Source: Pelagirhabdus alkalitolerans | GTDB lineage: Bacteria > Bacillota > Bacilli > Bacillales > Amphibacillaceae | Length of the DNA stretch: 64,000 bases | NCBI RefSeq assembly: GCF_900096905.1 | Contig: NZ_FMYI01000010.1 | Span: 18,157-82,156, forward strand | Reading direction: 5' to 3' | Part shown: piece after piece, positions 43,380 to 52,627 of the stretch | Numbering within the stretch: position 1 is the stretch's first letter | Layout of the letters: every line of letters begins with the position of its first letter | Translations under genes and position numbers: made by a program | The notes under the pieces: model-generated | What the model was told of the DNA's origin: nothing | What the model saw: the letters and a program-made list of their open reading frames with translations, nothing else | The model's database searches: none

Positions 43380-43407
43380 TTGACTTATAAAATGGAAAAG
43401 GTATAAT
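43380..43407 (+). promoter_or_regulatory. Plus-strand promoter-like sequence within rpoB leader
   Basis: TTGACT (43380-43385), 16-nt spacer, TATAAT (43402-43407) on the strand opposite rpoB. A 29-codon ORF with CKIC follows at 43422-43511 but has no ribosome binding site. It could make an antisense RNA or be chance. Confidence 0.35.
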
Positions 43408-43514
43408 TTAATCAGAATAAAATGTTCGCCCCTAATCGAACAGTTAAATGTAAGATTTGTGCGAACGTCTATGAAGGCTTCGCTTACATCAAAAGCCCCA
43501 TATCGAAGTGATGA

Positions 43515-43535
43515 TTAAAGCGCATAATAAAACAA
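43515..43535 (-). CDS. Possible leader peptide (6 codons) upstream of rpoB
   Basis: TTG followed by FYYAL codons and TAA. AGAGGTGAT, a very good anti-16S match, ends 3 nt before the TTG (7 nt from the GAGG core). Its existence as a translated peptide is inferred only. Confidence 0.25.
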   Translation of the reverse strand: MFYYAL

Positions 43536-43680
43536 AGGATCACCTCTTGATTACTTTAAGAAACGCACCCTTATCCTCTTAAAACTACCTAACCATCCTG
43601 TCCAAAAACCAATAAACTATACATTTAGTCATTTTTTAAAAAAAGTACTTGACATTAAAACGATCTATTGGCATTTTTCT

Positions 43681-43709
43681 ATACTACCACAACGATAAAC
43701 TCGAGTCAA
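43681..43709 (-). promoter_or_regulatory. SigA-type promoter of rpoBC
   Basis: TTGACT at 43709-43704, 17-nt spacer, TAGTAT at 43686-43681, just after the methyltransferase gene stop. Confidence 0.75.
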
Positions 43710-43715
43710 TCATAA

Positions 43716-44321
43716 TTATGATGTTTTAACAGCTCGAATAATGTGATAGCCTTTATCTTTTTTAACGACTGATACCTCGGAAAATAGAGTTTCTAACTTT
43801 TTAACTGCAGACGAAGCACCTTGCTTCTTCTGGATCACAACCCAAAGCTCACCTTCTGGCAACAACTTTTCATAACTCTCTTCTAACAATTGATGTACAA
43901 CTTGTTTACCAGCTCGAATCGGAGGATTCGTGAGTACCGCCGAAATAGCGTTTGTTGTTATATTTGAGAAACCATCACTTACACAAATTTCTACATTTTC
44001 AATTCGGTTCGCTTCTTTATTCTTTATCGCTAAATCAATCGCTCGATGATTAACATCAGCCATGACGACTTGACGATTCGGATAGACTTTAGCAAGAGCT
44101 AAACCGATCGGCCCATATCCACAACCTAAATCAACGAATGCTCCTTCTAGATCAGGGGCTGAGAATGTTTCAATTAATAATCTTGAACCGAAATCGACCC
44201 CACCTTTTGAAAAAACACCTCGGTCACTTGTAAATGTCATGTTTACACCACGCAAGGCATAAGACCAAGTTTCCGGATGACTTTCAATTTGAGGTTTTCC
44301 TGTGAAATACTGTTCAGACAT
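43716..44321 (-). CDS. Class I SAM-dependent methyltransferase, RsmC-like (YbxB)
   Basis: 201 residues from the ATG at 44321, which has GAGGAG 7 nt upstream. SAM-binding FVDLGCGYGPIGLALAKVYP and the catalytic NPPIRAGK motif put it with small-domain rRNA/release-factor methyltransferases. Its place between rplL and rpoB matches B. subtilis ybxB; likely a guanine-N2 16S rRNA methylase, target unproven. Confidence 0.88.
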   Translation of the reverse strand: MSEQYFTGKPQIESHPETWSYALRGVNMTFTSDRGVFSKGGVDFGSRLLIETFSAPDLEGAFVDLGCGYGPIGLALAKVYPNRQVVMADVNHRAIDLAIKNKEANRIENVEICVSDGFSNITTNAISAVLTNPPIRAGKQVVHQLLEESYEKLLPEGELWVVIQKKQGASSAVKKLETLFSEVSVVKKDKGYHIIRAVKTS

Positions 44322-44409
44322 GAAATGACTCCTCACTTATATTGGATTCATTAGAAAAGCTCGCCTATAGACTAGACGAGCTTTCTTTTTCATTATCAAG
44401 CTACAAAGC

Positions 44410-44772
44410 TTATTTTAATTCGATTTTAGCGCCAGCTTCTTCAAGTTTAGCTTTCATTTCTTCAGCTTCTTCTTTTTCAACGCCTTCTTTAATTGCACCC
44501 GGTGCGTTATCTACAAGATCTTTTGCGTCTTTAAGACCAAGACCAGTGATTTCACGAGTTGCTTTAACGACCTTGATCTTAGAAGCACCAGCGTCTTCTA
44601 AAATAACGTCAAATTCAGTTTGCTCTTCAGCTGCTTCTGCACCTGCTGCACCTGCTGCTGCTACTGGAGCTGCTGCAGTTACACCGAATTCTTCTTCAAT
44701 TGCTTTTACTAAATCGTTTAATTCAAGAACAGACATTTCTTTGATTGCTTCAATAATTTGCTCTTTAGACAT
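44410..44772 (-). CDS. rplL: 50S ribosomal protein L7/L12 (bL12)
   Basis: 120 residues: N-terminal dimer helix, Ala/Gly-rich hinge (about 35-50) and the C-terminal domain with [20 protein letters not shown]. Multiple dimers on L10 form the stalk that recruits translation GTPases. Confidence 0.98.
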   Translation of the reverse strand: MSKEQIIEAIKEMSVLELNDLVKAIEEEFGVTAAAPVAAAGAAGAEAAEEQTEFDVILEDAGASKIKVVKATREITGLGLKDAKDLVDNAPGAIKEGVEKEEAEEMKAKLEEAGAKIELK

Positions 44773-44835
44773 TTTAATTTCCTCCTAATAGTTGATATTT
44801 ATTTTCGATTCGTTCATTTTTAACTAGCTAACAGA

Positions 44836-45336
44836 CTAAGCGCCTTGTTCTTCTTTTTGCTCGGCAACAGCTTTTGTTGCGTATGCAAAGTCGCGCATTG
44901 GCGCTTGAAGAACGCTGAGTAGCATTGATAATAGACCTTCGTAGTTTGGTAGTTCTGCAAGTTCTTTGATTTGATCAAGAGTTGCAATACTTCCCTGGAT
45001 AACACCCGCTTTAATTTCTAATGCTTCATGCTCTTTTGCAAAGTTGTTTAAAATCTTTGCCGGAGCAATTACATCATCATTACTGAATGCGATCGCAGTC
45101 GGTCCTACTAACGCTTCGTTCAGCTCAGAAAGTTCAGCTTCCTCTGCCGCACGACGGCTCATCGTATTTTTGTATACTTTGAATTCAACACCCGCTTCAC
45201 GAAGTTGCTTACGTAGTTCTGTTACCTCGGCAACATCAAGACCACGGTAATCAACGAGTACAGTTGATTCACTTTCACGAAGTTTCGTTGCAATTTCAGA
45301 TACGACTTGTTTTTTCTGCTCAATAATTGTTGACAT
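44836..45336 (-). CDS. rplJ: 50S ribosomal protein L10 (uL10)
   Basis: 166 residues from [12 protein letters not shown] at 45336, with TTAGGAGGTGG upstream; the upstream 26 codons are leader RNA. Contains [19 protein letters not shown]. Anchors L12 and likely controls its own leader. Confidence 0.97.
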   Translation of the reverse strand: MSTIIEQKKQVVSEIATKLRESESTVLVDYRGLDVAEVTELRKQLREAGVEFKVYKNTMSRRAAEEAELSELNEALVGPTAIAFSNDDVIAPAKILNNFAKEHEALEIKAGVIQGSIATLDQIKELAELPNYEGLLSMLLSVLQAPMRDFAYATKAVAEQKEEQGA

Positions 45337-45545
45337 CGTTCCACCTCCTAACAGACTTTTCATCATACCGGACGAATCATTTTTCATTGGATTTAGTCCA
45401 ATAAAAAACCCCACGCCTGCGTAGACGTGAGGAAGACTTCATCTAAAGAAAGGCATACTTCCTTTAATTTATCCAACACCTCGGCAGGCTATTAAGCCTT
45501 AAGTAGGCTCCTGCTGTCTACGGTACAACGTATAATAATTAACCT
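45337..45545 (-). ncRNA. L10 leader RNA upstream of rplJ-rplL
   Basis: About 210 nt between the promoter and rplJ with strong base-pairing potential (AGGAGCCTAC, GCCTGCCGAGG region) and a terminator-like hairpin at its end. This is the position and build of the Bacillota L10 leader, where L10(L12)4 binds to limit rplJL expression. Confidence 0.75.
45403..45432 (-). terminator. Attenuator terminator in L10 leader
   Basis: CCTCACG pairs with CGTGGGG, followed by six T on the minus strand, upstream of rplJ. Confidence 0.7.
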
Positions 45546-45550
45546 TGTTC

Positions 45551-45579
45551 ATTATAGCGAACCGCTATAACAAAGTCAA
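45551..45579 (-). promoter_or_regulatory. SigA-type promoter of rplJ-rplL
   Basis: TTGACT at 45579-45574, 17-nt spacer, TATAAT at 45556-45551, right after rplA. Confidence 0.85.
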
Positions 45580-45582
45580 GCT

Positions 45583-46278
45583 TTATTTAGTGAAATTTGA
45601 TGGGTCAACTTTAACACCAGGCCCCATCGTTGATGTTACCGATGCATTACGCATATAAATACCTTTAGATGATTGTGGTTTAGCTTTCACTAATGTATCC
45701 GCAATTGCATTAAAGTTATCTTTTAACTGATCCAGTTCAAATGACGCTTTACCAATTGGCACGTGTACATTTGATTGACGATCAACACGGTATTCAACTT
45801 TACCTGCTTTAATTTCTTTAACAGCATTGGCAACGTCAAATGTTACAGTGCCTGTTTTAGGGTTCGGCATTAAGCCTTTGGGTCCTAAGACACGGCCTAA
45901 CTTACCAACTTCAGCCATCATATCAGGCGTTGCGACGATCACGTCGAACTCAAACCAACCTTGGTTGATTTTGCTGATTAAGTCTGCTTCACCTACGTAA
46001 TCTGCTCCAGCTTCTTCAGCTTCTTTCGCTTTTTCACCTTTCGCAAACACTAAAACAGTTTGAGATTTACCTGTACCGTGTGGCAATACCATTGCCCCGC
46101 GAATTTGTTGGTCAGCTTTCTTCGGATCCACACCTAAACGGAATGCCGCTTCAACTGTTTCATCAAATTTTGCTGTTGCGTTTTCTTTTACTAAGTTAAG
46201 CGCTTCTTCTACGTCGTAAGCTTTTGAGCGGTCAACGTGCTTTAACGCTTCTTGTTGTTTTTTCGTTTTCTTAGCCAT
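45583..46278 (-). CDS. rplA: 50S ribosomal protein L1 (uL1)
   Basis: 231 residues from the ATG at 46278 ([16 protein letters not shown]), preceded by [25 protein letters not shown] is diagnostic. L1 stalk protein that moves with E-site tRNA. Confidence 0.97.
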   Translation of the reverse strand: MAKKTKKQQEALKHVDRSKAYDVEEALNLVKENATAKFDETVEAAFRLGVDPKKADQQIRGAMVLPHGTGKSQTVLVFAKGEKAKEAEEAGADYVGEADLISKINQGWFEFDVIVATPDMMAEVGKLGRVLGPKGLMPNPKTGTVTFDVANAVKEIKAGKVEYRVDRQSNVHVPIGKASFELDQLKDNFNAIADTLVKAKPQSSKGIYMRNASVTSTMGPGVKVDPSNFTK

Positions 46279-46325
46279 TATTATTTCCTCCTTGAATGTG
46301 GTTTTAACGGTTATACCTCCCACTT

Positions 46326-46441
46326 AAAAAAGCGGACCCCACTAAGACAACGCGTCAAAGTGGGCAACTAACCTAAGCGTTAGTTCATCTGCCTACAAAA
46401 AGGTTGCGAAATGGATTAAAACGCCATCACCGCAACCTTTT
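46326..46441 (-). promoter_or_regulatory. rplK-rplA intergenic structured region with terminator
   Basis: A stem AAAGGTTGCG/CGCAACCTTT followed by T residues (46397-46441) is a terminator right after rplK. A second hairpin CCCACT/AGTGGG (46338-46364) precedes a T-run at 46325-46331. They may attenuate rplA or be L1-binding elements. Confidence 0.6.
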
Positions 46442-46462
46442 ACTCCTTGTTGCATTGAGAAA

Positions 46463-46888
46463 TTAGTCTTCGACAACAATTCCCATGCTACGTGCAGTAC
46501 CTTCTACCATACGCATAGCCGCTTCGATATCAGCAGCGTTTAAGTCAGGCATTTTAGTTTCTGCGATTTCTTTAACTTGATCACGCTTCAACGTTGCAAC
46601 TTTGTTGCGGTTTGGTTCACCTGATGCCGTATCGATACCCGCTGCTTTTTTAAGCAATACAGCAGCCGGCGGAGTTTTCGTAATAAATGTAAATGAACGG
46701 TCCTCAAAAACCGTAATTTCTACTGGAATAATCAAACCAGCTTGCTCTTGCGTACGGGCGTTGAATTCTTTACAGAAACCCATGATATTAACACCTGCTT
46801 GACCTAATGCCGGTCCAACTGGTGGTGCTGGATTTGCTTTCCCTGCCGGGATTTGAAGTTTAACTACCTTAATTACTTTTTTAGCCAC
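46463..46888 (-). CDS. rplK: 50S ribosomal protein L11 (uL11)
   Basis: 141 residues from the GTG at 46888, 8 nt after [25 protein letters not shown] near the N-terminus and [11 protein letters not shown] at the end. GTPase-associated centre; also senses stringent conditions through RelA. Confidence 0.97.
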   Translation of the reverse strand: MAKKVIKVVKLQIPAGKANPAPPVGPALGQAGVNIMGFCKEFNARTQEQAGLIIPVEITVFEDRSFTFITKTPPAAVLLKKAAGIDTASGEPNRNKVATLKRDQVKEIAETKMPDLNAADIEAAMRMVEGTARSMGIVVED

Positions 46889-46992
46889 GAGACACACCTC
46901 CTTAAGTCCGTGATGTGGTCATAGGGCAGCTATTTGCCCTCCCACTCAATTCTCTGCTATTACCTTACACTCGAGGCATAAAGAACATAAAA

Positions 46993-47021
46993 ATTCTAGC
47001 ATGTTTAATACTAAATTGCAA
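46993..47021 (-). promoter_or_regulatory. SigA-type promoter of rplK-rplA
   Basis: TTGCAA at 47021-47016, 17-nt spacer, TAGAAT at 46998-46993. Confidence 0.7.
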
Positions 47022-47050
47022 GGGATGAATCAGAATATTTCAATCTAGGG

Positions 47051-47587
47051 TTACGATAACTTATCCACTTGAGCAAAATCAAGTTCGACCGGCGTTTCAC
47101 GACCAAACATATTGACATGAACTTTCACTTTCTGACGATCTAGATCAATGTGCTCGATCGTTCCTGTGAAGTCAGTGAATGGCCCTTCTTTCACTGTGAC
47201 TGTTTCACCTTGTTCAAAGTCAATATCTACAACTGTTTCTTTCATACCCATACGCTTCAATACCGTTTCCGCTTCTTCCGGTAAAAGTGGAATAGGTTTT
47301 GAACCTGCTCCTGTTGAGCCAACAAAACCTGTAACCCCCGGTGTATTTCGAACTACATACCAAGAGTCATCCGTCATAATCATCTCGGCTAATACATAAC
47401 CAGGAAACACCTTTTTCATTGATGTTTTCTTCTTGCCATTTTTCATTTCTGTTTCTTCATCTTCAGGGACGAGAATACGAAAAATCTTGTCCTCCATCCC
47501 CATTGATGCCAATCGCTTTTCAAGGTTCGTTTTCACTTTATTTTCATAACCAGAATACGTATGAACAACATACCATTGTTTTTCCAT
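47051..47587 (-). CDS. nusG: Transcription termination/antitermination factor NusG
   Basis: 178 residues: NGN domain (KQWYVVHTYSGYENKVK, FPGYVLAEM, GVTGFVG) and a C-terminal KOW domain (EGPFTDFTGTIEHID). Couples RNA polymerase to the ribosome and stimulates pausing. A leader hairpin precedes it. Confidence 0.98.
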   Translation of the reverse strand: MEKQWYVVHTYSGYENKVKTNLEKRLASMGMEDKIFRILVPEDEETEMKNGKKKTSMKKVFPGYVLAEMIMTDDSWYVVRNTPGVTGFVGSTGAGSKPIPLLPEEAETVLKRMGMKETVVDIDFEQGETVTVKEGPFTDFTGTIEHIDLDRQKVKVHVNMFGRETPVELDFAQVDKLS

Positions 47588-47624
47588 TATAATGCCTCCT
47601 ATGAAAGGTTTTTTTCCAATTTAA

Positions 47625-47647
47625 AAAACCCGCAATAAACGGGTTTT
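47625..47647 (-). terminator. Terminator hairpin in nusG leader
   Basis: AAAACCCG pairs with CGGGTTTT around a 7-nt loop, followed by more T on the minus strand. It lies between the nusG promoter and the nusG start. Confidence 0.75.
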
Positions 47648-47672
47648 GTCTGAAATTTATATCGTCACTATT

Positions 47673-47703
47673 ATTATATCATAAAATACTCGAATCTATT
47701 CAA
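47673..47703 (-). promoter_or_regulatory. Extended -10 promoter of nusG
   Basis: TTGAAT at 47703-47698 and TGATATAAT (extended -10; TATAAT at 47678-47673), spacer 19, overlapping the end of secE. Confidence 0.55.
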
Positions 47704-47875
47704 ATAAAAGATTAAGAATTTGTGTAATCCCTAAGTCAACGAGTGTAAAGAATACAGCGATAAACGCTACTGTTGCAACAACCGTTACCGTATAACGAAA
47801 AAGTTCATGTTTTCTTGGCCAAGATACTTTATTCATTTCACGAGAGACATTTTTTAAAAACGTAACAACTTTCAC
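47696..47875 (-). CDS. secE: Preprotein translocase subunit SecE
   Basis: 59 residues from the GTG at 47875, 8 nt after GGAGG, matching the family length; the open frame further upstream comes from the rpmG region. One membrane helix after NKVSWPRKHELFRYT. Clamps SecY. Confidence 0.95.
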   Translation of the reverse strand: MKVVTFLKNVSREMNKVSWPRKHELFRYTVTVVATVAFIAVFFTLVDLGITQILNLLFE

Positions 47876-47924
47876 AAGTAGTTCCTCCAAACCTAAGAAA
47901 AAATTTATTAATCTATTATGGCGC

Positions 47925-48071
47925 TTACTTCGTTTCACGATGAACGGTGTGCGCATTACATCTTTTACAAAACTTCTTGAGTTCCATTCGATCTGTTTGA
48001 GACGATTGTTTATCCGTTTGATAGTTTCGACTCAAACATTCTGTACACGCTAATGTTACTTTCTTCTTCAT
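47925..48071 (-). CDS. rpmG: 50S ribosomal protein L33 (bL33), zinc type
   Basis: 48 residues from the ATG at 48071 ([12 protein letters not shown]), 8 nt after GAGG. CTEC and CKRC form the zinc site. Order sigH-rpmG-secE-nusG as in Bacillus. Confidence 0.95.
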   Translation of the reverse strand: MKKKVTLACTECLSRNYQTDKQSSQTDRMELKKFCKRCNAHTVHRETK

Positions 48072-48106
48072 ATTATCATCCTCTAAAAGAGCTGTCCATC
48101 CTTTAT

Positions 48107-48135
48107 AAAGTAGCACGCTTAGCCTTATGTGTCAA
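48107..48135 (-). promoter_or_regulatory. SigA-type promoter of rpmG-secE
   Basis: TTGACA at 48135-48130, 17-nt spacer, TACTTT at 48112-48107. Confidence 0.7.
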
Positions 48136-48152
48136 CGCACCTATTACAATTA

Positions 48153-48812
48153 TCACAATTGAATTTCTGAAACGTGCATAAATCGTTCTAGCTTTCGCTT
48201 CACACGTTGCAAGGCATTATCAATAGATTTAACATGCCGATTTAACTCAGCTGACATCTCTTGATAAGTGCGACCATCTAAATACTGAAGTAGAACATTT
48301 TTCTCAAGCGGGCTTAAAAGTTCAAAAAGTTCCCCTTCAACTTGTCCATAACTCTCTTGGTTAATCACTAATGATTCAGGATCTTCTTCGACTTCGACAT
48401 TCGCCAGCACATCTAATAATGTCCGTTCTGAATCTTCATCAAATATGGGTTTATCAAGTGAAACATAGGAATTGAGCGGAATATGTTTTTGCCTTGTCGC
48501 TGTTTTTATCGCTGTAATGATCTGTCTTGTCACACATAACTCAGCAAAAGCACGAAATGATGAACGACGATCATTTCGATAATCACGTATGGCTTTATAT
48601 AGTCCAATCATTCCTTCTTGAACAATATCTTCATGATCTGCTCCAATCAGGAAATACGTACTTGCTTTCGCGCGCACAAAACCACGATATTTCCGAATTA
48701 AAAAATCTAGTGCCTGGCTGTTTCCTTCTTGGACATACGAAATCAAATCCCTGTCATCTAGTTTATCAAACGCGATCGTGTTCTGTTCTGTTGCGTGTTG
48801 TTGCTTAAGCAA
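48153..48812 (-). CDS. sigH: RNA polymerase sigma-H factor
   Basis: 219 residues from the TTG at 48812, 8 nt after AGGAGG; codons before it overlap that ribosome binding site. Region 2 (DFLIRKYRGFVRAKA, DHEDIVQEGMIGLYKAIRDY), and region 4 (LDGRTYQEMSAELNRHVKSIDNALQRV). In Bacillus it directs early stationary-phase, competence and sporulation genes. Confidence 0.95.
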   Translation of the reverse strand: MLKQQHATEQNTIAFDKLDDRDLISYVQEGNSQALDFLIRKYRGFVRAKASTYFLIGADHEDIVQEGMIGLYKAIRDYRNDRRSSFRAFAELCVTRQIITAIKTATRQKHIPLNSYVSLDKPIFDEDSERTLLDVLANVEVEEDPESLVINQESYGQVEGELFELLSPLEKNVLLQYLDGRTYQEMSAELNRHVKSIDNALQRVKRKLERFMHVSEIQL

Positions 48813-48844
48813 GACCAACGCCTCCTGAATCACATAATAGAAAT

Positions 48845-48874
48845 ATTATACAGTAAGCGCTTTACAGTCGTCAA
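48845..48874 (-). promoter_or_regulatory. SigA-type promoter of sigH
   Basis: TTGACG at 48874-48869, 18-nt spacer, TATAAT at 48850-48845. Confidence 0.75.
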
Positions 48875-48886
48875 TAGTCGCTTTTA

Positions 48887-49393
48887 TTATCTTTTTCGCC
48901 TCATTTCATCCAACTTTTGCAAAACATCGGATTCAATTGGGATCACTCGGTCGTTTTTTTGTGTTTCAAAGCTTTTGAGATCTTCACTAATTTCTTTTTG
49001 AATGTAACTTAATTCAAGCTCAAGCTCACGAGCCGATTTTCTGTATGCACCTTGTTGAAAAATAGTACGCTGTTCTGTGTAGTCAGATGTAGCAACATAG
49101 ACTTTTGTTTTCACATTTTTCAGCTCTTTAACGAGACGCTCAATTTTCTCATCCGCTGTCTCTTTCTCTTTTGTAAATATAATCTCAACATTAAAACGGT
49201 TTGCTTTTGATTCTAATCCTTTCACTTCATACGCATCAAAAACAACCATGACCCGGCAACCTCTATAGGCTCGATATTCAGCCATTTTCTCAATCAATAG
49301 AAGCCTCGCTTGGTCTAAGTCAACATCTTTTAGTCGCTTCAGCTCATCCCAATCACCAATGATATTATAGCCATCGACAAGTAGTACATCCAT
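48887..49393 (-). CDS. yacP: NYN-domain endoribonuclease (Rae1/YacP)
   Basis: 168 residues with a PIN-like NYN domain: LLVDGYNIIGDWDELK at the N-terminus, VMVVFDAYEV, and VYVATSDYTEQ, acidic residues that bind metal. B. subtilis Rae1 cleaves mRNA in the ribosomal A site. Starts on the rlmB stop (TAATG). Confidence 0.93.
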   Translation of the reverse strand: MDVLLVDGYNIIGDWDELKRLKDVDLDQARLLLIEKMAEYRAYRGCRVMVVFDAYEVKGLESKANRFNVEIIFTKEKETADEKIERLVKELKNVKTKVYVATSDYTEQRTIFQQGAYRKSARELELELSYIQKEISEDLKSFETQKNDRVIPIESDVLQKLDEMRRKR

Positions 49394-50139
49394 TATGATT
49401 CACCTAGAGGATGACGTTTTCGATAGATTTCATACATCAACAAGCTACCGGCTACGGATGCATTTAAAGACGATACTGTCCCTTGCATAGGTAGTTGAAT
49501 CGTCCAATCACATTTTTCTTTAACTAATCGACTGATTCCCTTTCCTTCATTTCCAATCACAAGCGCAATCGGTAAATCATTTGGTAATTGGCGATAGTCT
49601 TCTGATGCATCCATTTCAGTACCGACCACCCACACATTTTTAGCTTTTAGTTCATCAATTGTTTGAGCCATATTGGTCACACGTGCAACCGGCACGTATT
49701 CAATTGCGCCTGCTGATGTTTTGGCAACCGTACTTGTTAGGCCTACTGCACGTCGCCTCGGTATGATGACACCATGCACCCCAACGGCATCAGCTGTACG
49801 TAAAATCGAGCCTAAATTATGAGGGTCTTCTATTTCATCAAGCAGGACAAAAAATGGCTCTTCACCTTTTGACGCTGCCCGTTCGAACAGTTCATCAAGC
49901 GTTGCATAGTCATATGCTGCAACAGCTGCCACAATCCCTTGATGCTGACCATCAACCATTTGATCCAACTTCTTTTTTGGAACTTGCTTGATCACGATTT
50001 TCTGCTCTTTTGCCAATTTATAAATTTGTTGTGTTGCATTTTGATTTAAATGATCCGCTAAAAACAATTTATTAATCGTTCGACCTGATTTTAATGCTTC
50101 TAAAACAGGGTTCTTGCCAATAATCCACTCATCACTCAT
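49393..50139 (-). CDS. rlmB: 23S rRNA (guanosine-2'-O)-methyltransferase RlmB, SpoU family
   Basis: 248 residues from the ATG at 50139 (GGGGAG upstream). SpoU motifs NLGSILRTADAVGVHGVI, LVIGNEGKGISRL and SLNASVAGSLLMYE, with an N-terminal substrate-binding domain. Overlaps mrnC by 8 nt. Confidence 0.93.
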   Translation of the reverse strand: MSDEWIIGKNPVLEALKSGRTINKLFLADHLNQNATQQIYKLAKEQKIVIKQVPKKKLDQMVDGQHQGIVAAVAAYDYATLDELFERAASKGEEPFFVLLDEIEDPHNLGSILRTADAVGVHGVIIPRRRAVGLTSTVAKTSAGAIEYVPVARVTNMAQTIDELKAKNVWVVGTEMDASEDYRQLPNDLPIALVIGNEGKGISRLVKEKCDWTIQLPMQGTVSSLNASVAGSLLMYEIYRKRHPLGES

Positions 50140-50542
50140 TGTCACGCTCCCCTTTCTCAATGATCTTAACCGCCTCTTCCATTAATTCATTCAATCGTTC
50201 TGTTTCATTCGTAAAGTATAAGAACCCTAAAACCGCTTCAAATGCTGTACTATAGCGATAGGTCATCACATCTGTATTTTTAGGTACTGTCGCCGATTTA
50301 GCATTGCGCCCACGACGCATCACAGCTTGTTCTTCTTCTGTTAAAGCCTCTTCGTCTAACCACTCTCTTAAAACAAAAGCTTGACCTTTAGCTGAAACGT
50401 AGCGAATGGCAGCTTGATGCAAAGCATTGACTTTCGCTTTACCTGAACGAATCAAATGATCTCGAACGTACACTTCATAAACAGCATCGCCCATATAAGC
50501 TAATGCCAGTGCTTTCATCTGTTTAACTTGATTTGTATTCAT
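50132..50542 (-). CDS. mrnC: Mini-ribonuclease III
   Basis: 136 residues; RNase III catalytic fold without dsRBD. LAYMGDAVYEVYVRDHL carries the catalytic Asp, and the second acidic region is FEAVLGFLYF. Matures 23S rRNA ends. Lies 3 nt after cysS. Confidence 0.94.
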   Translation of the reverse strand: MNTNQVKQMKALALAYMGDAVYEVYVRDHLIRSGKAKVNALHQAAIRYVSAKGQAFVLREWLDEEALTEEEQAVMRRGRNAKSATVPKNTDVMTYRYSTAFEAVLGFLYFTNETERLNELMEEAVKIIEKGERDNE

Positions 50543-50545
50543 TCG

Positions 50546-51946
50546 CTACCCTCTTTTCCAACGCGTGCCTTGTGCGGTGTCTTCTAAAATAATACCTTGC
50601 GCCTTCAACTCATCACGGATCTCATCTGCGCGATTGAAGTCTTTATTTTTTCTTGCTGCATTACGATCATGAATCAGTTGCTCAACATCAACATCAAGAA
50701 GAGGCTCATCTTTTTCATCTAACTCAATGCCTAAAATAGAGAACGCTTCATCAAATAACTGGATGAATTTATCTAAGCTCTCCTGACTCACCTCTTGGCG
50801 ATCTAAATAAACATTGACTTCTTTTGATAAATCAAATAAAACACTGATCGCATTTGCCGTGTTGAAATCATCGTCCATTGCTTCGATTAGTGATTGTTTA
50901 TAGCGGGCAACTTGCTCAGTCCAGTCATCCGGTGAATCGCTATTCTCAGTCTGATTTTTTCTATGCTTCAAATTTAAATAAGCATTTTGAATACGGTCAA
51001 GGCCGTTTTGAGCTTGGGCTAATAATTCTTCACTAAAATTAATCGGGCTTCTATAATGGACTGATAACATATAAAAACGGATTAGGGCTGGTGAATACGC
51101 CTCTAACAACTCATTAGCTAATATAAAGTTCCCAGTTGATTTGGACATTTTTTCATCATTAACGGTGATATAGCCGTTGTGCATCCAATAATTTGCAAAG
51201 GTTTGACTCGTGCATGCTTCACTTTGTGCGATCTCATTCTCATGGTGCGGAAATGCTAAATCCTGTCCGCCAGCATGAATATCAATCGTTTCACCTAAAT
51301 GTTTTTTAACCATAGCTGAGCACTCAATATGCCATCCTGGTCTTCCCTTACCCCACGGTGAATCCCAAGCAATCTCATCCTCTTTCGCTTCTTTCCATAA
51401 TGCAAAATCAAGCGGGTCTTCTTTGCGTTCACCTACTTCAATTCTAGCACCCGATTTTAAATCATCAATCGATTGGTGTGATAATTGTCCGTAGTTTTCA
51501 AAACGACGGGTTCTAAAATAAACATCACCACTTGACTCATAAGCAAAGCCTTTATCTATTAGTCCTTCTATGAATTTAATTATATCTGGCATCGACTCAC
51601 TAACACGCGGGTGCAGGGTCGCTTCTTTAACACCAAGTTTTTTTACATCTTGTTTATACGCTTCAATAAACCGATCCGCTAAGTCCAGCACATCTTCGCC
51701 TTGATCTTTCGATGCATTAATTAATTTATCATCAACATCTGTGAAATTCAGTAAATACGTTACTGTATAACCGCGATACTCTAAATAGCGACGAACGGTG
51801 TCAAAAACAATGGCAGGTCTGGCATTACCTATATGAATATAATTATAAACAGTTGGTCCGCAGACATACATTTTCACATGATGACGGTCAATAGGTTGAA
51901 ACGTTTCTTTTTGACGCGTTAATGTATTATAAAGTTTTATGGTCAT
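50546..51946 (-). CDS. cysS: Cysteinyl-tRNA synthetase
   Basis: 466 residues. Class I HIGH-type motif ([11 protein letters not shown]), zinc ligands in CGPTV, HIECSAM and [10 protein letters not shown], and KMSKS ([10 protein letters not shown]). Overlaps cysE by 20 nt, forming an operon behind a cysteine T-box. Confidence 0.97.
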   Translation of the reverse strand: MTIKLYNTLTRQKETFQPIDRHHVKMYVCGPTVYNYIHIGNARPAIVFDTVRRYLEYRGYTVTYLLNFTDVDDKLINASKDQGEDVLDLADRFIEAYKQDVKKLGVKEATLHPRVSESMPDIIKFIEGLIDKGFAYESSGDVYFRTRRFENYGQLSHQSIDDLKSGARIEVGERKEDPLDFALWKEAKEDEIAWDSPWGKGRPGWHIECSAMVKKHLGETIDIHAGGQDLAFPHHENEIAQSEACTSQTFANYWMHNGYITVNDEKMSKSTGNFILANELLEAYSPALIRFYMLSVHYRSPINFSEELLAQAQNGLDRIQNAYLNLKHRKNQTENSDSPDDWTEQVARYKQSLIEAMDDDFNTANAISVLFDLSKEVNVYLDRQEVSQESLDKFIQLFDEAFSILGIELDEKDEPLLDVDVEQLIHDRNAARKNKDFNRADEIRDELKAQGIILEDTAQGTRWKRG

Positions 51947-52595
51947 CTTTTCTTTCTCCTTTCACCTTATCTAACTCTTCTTTTAACTCTCTAATTTCAG
52001 ACTGTAACTGCTCAATGGCGTCATCGACAGGGTCAGGGAGTTGATTATGATCAAAATCTTTTTTAACCTTTTTACCATTTTGAATCACAATATGACCTGG
52101 AATACCGACAACTGTTGAATAATCGGGCACATCTTCTAACACAACAGAACCTGCACCTACTTTGGAAGCTTCGCCAACCGTTATCGAGCCCAACACTTTA
52201 GCACCTGTTGCAACTAAAGCGTAATCCTTAATGGTGGGATGACGTTTTCCTTTTTCTTTACCCGTTCCACCCAACGTCACACCTTGAAAGATCGTCACAT
52301 TATCCCCAATCTCACATGTTTCACCAATCACGACACCCATTCCATGATCAATAAAGAACCGATGACCGATTTGAGCACCCGGGTGTATTTCAATCCCTGT
52401 GAAAAACCGACTCAATTGTGAAATGACTCGAGCAATAAAGAAGAATTTCTTACGATAAAATAGATGAGCAATCCGGTGTGCCCAGACAGCATGCAATCCT
52501 GAATATGTCAAAATAACTTCTATATAAGAACGTGCAGCAGGGTCTTGATCAAAAATGACCTCAACATCTGCCTTCATTGTTTTAAACCATGACAC
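51927..52595 (-). CDS. cysE: Serine O-acetyltransferase
   Basis: 222 residues. Acetyl-CoA plus serine to O-acetylserine, first step of cysteine synthesis. N-terminal helical domain ([21 protein letters not shown]), then hexapeptide repeats with [22 protein letters not shown] and [17 protein letters not shown] coiled-coil tail ends the protein. Confidence 0.97.
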   Translation of the reverse strand: MSWFKTMKADVEVIFDQDPAARSYIEVILTYSGLHAVWAHRIAHLFYRKKFFFIARVISQLSRFFTGIEIHPGAQIGHRFFIDHGMGVVIGETCEIGDNVTIFQGVTLGGTGKEKGKRHPTIKDYALVATGAKVLGSITVGEASKVGAGSVVLEDVPDYSTVVGIPGHIVIQNGKKVKKDFDHNQLPDPVDDAIEQLQSEIRELKEELDKVKGERKDDHKTL

Positions 52596-52627
52596 TCTTA
52601 TCCACCTCCACTCATTTCTAAAAAAAT

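Larger units (their letters stand above)
43225..43680 (-). promoter_or_regulatory. Long rpoBC 5' leader (about 450 nt) with hairpins and a tiny ORF
   Basis: The promoter at 43681-43709 would give a long untranslated region. It contains hairpins: TGTAAG/CTTACA enclosing GCGAA/TTCGC (about 43449-43487) and TGTTCG/CGAACA (about 43424-43443). At 43535-43515 a TTG with AGAGGTGAT upstream opens a 6-codon ORF. No gene of normal size is present. Confidence 0.5.

Noticed and set aside
43422..43511. 29-codon plus-strand ORF with a CxxC pair as a protein gene
   Set aside because: No ribosome binding site and no recognisable family; kept only as a note with the promoter-like sequence.
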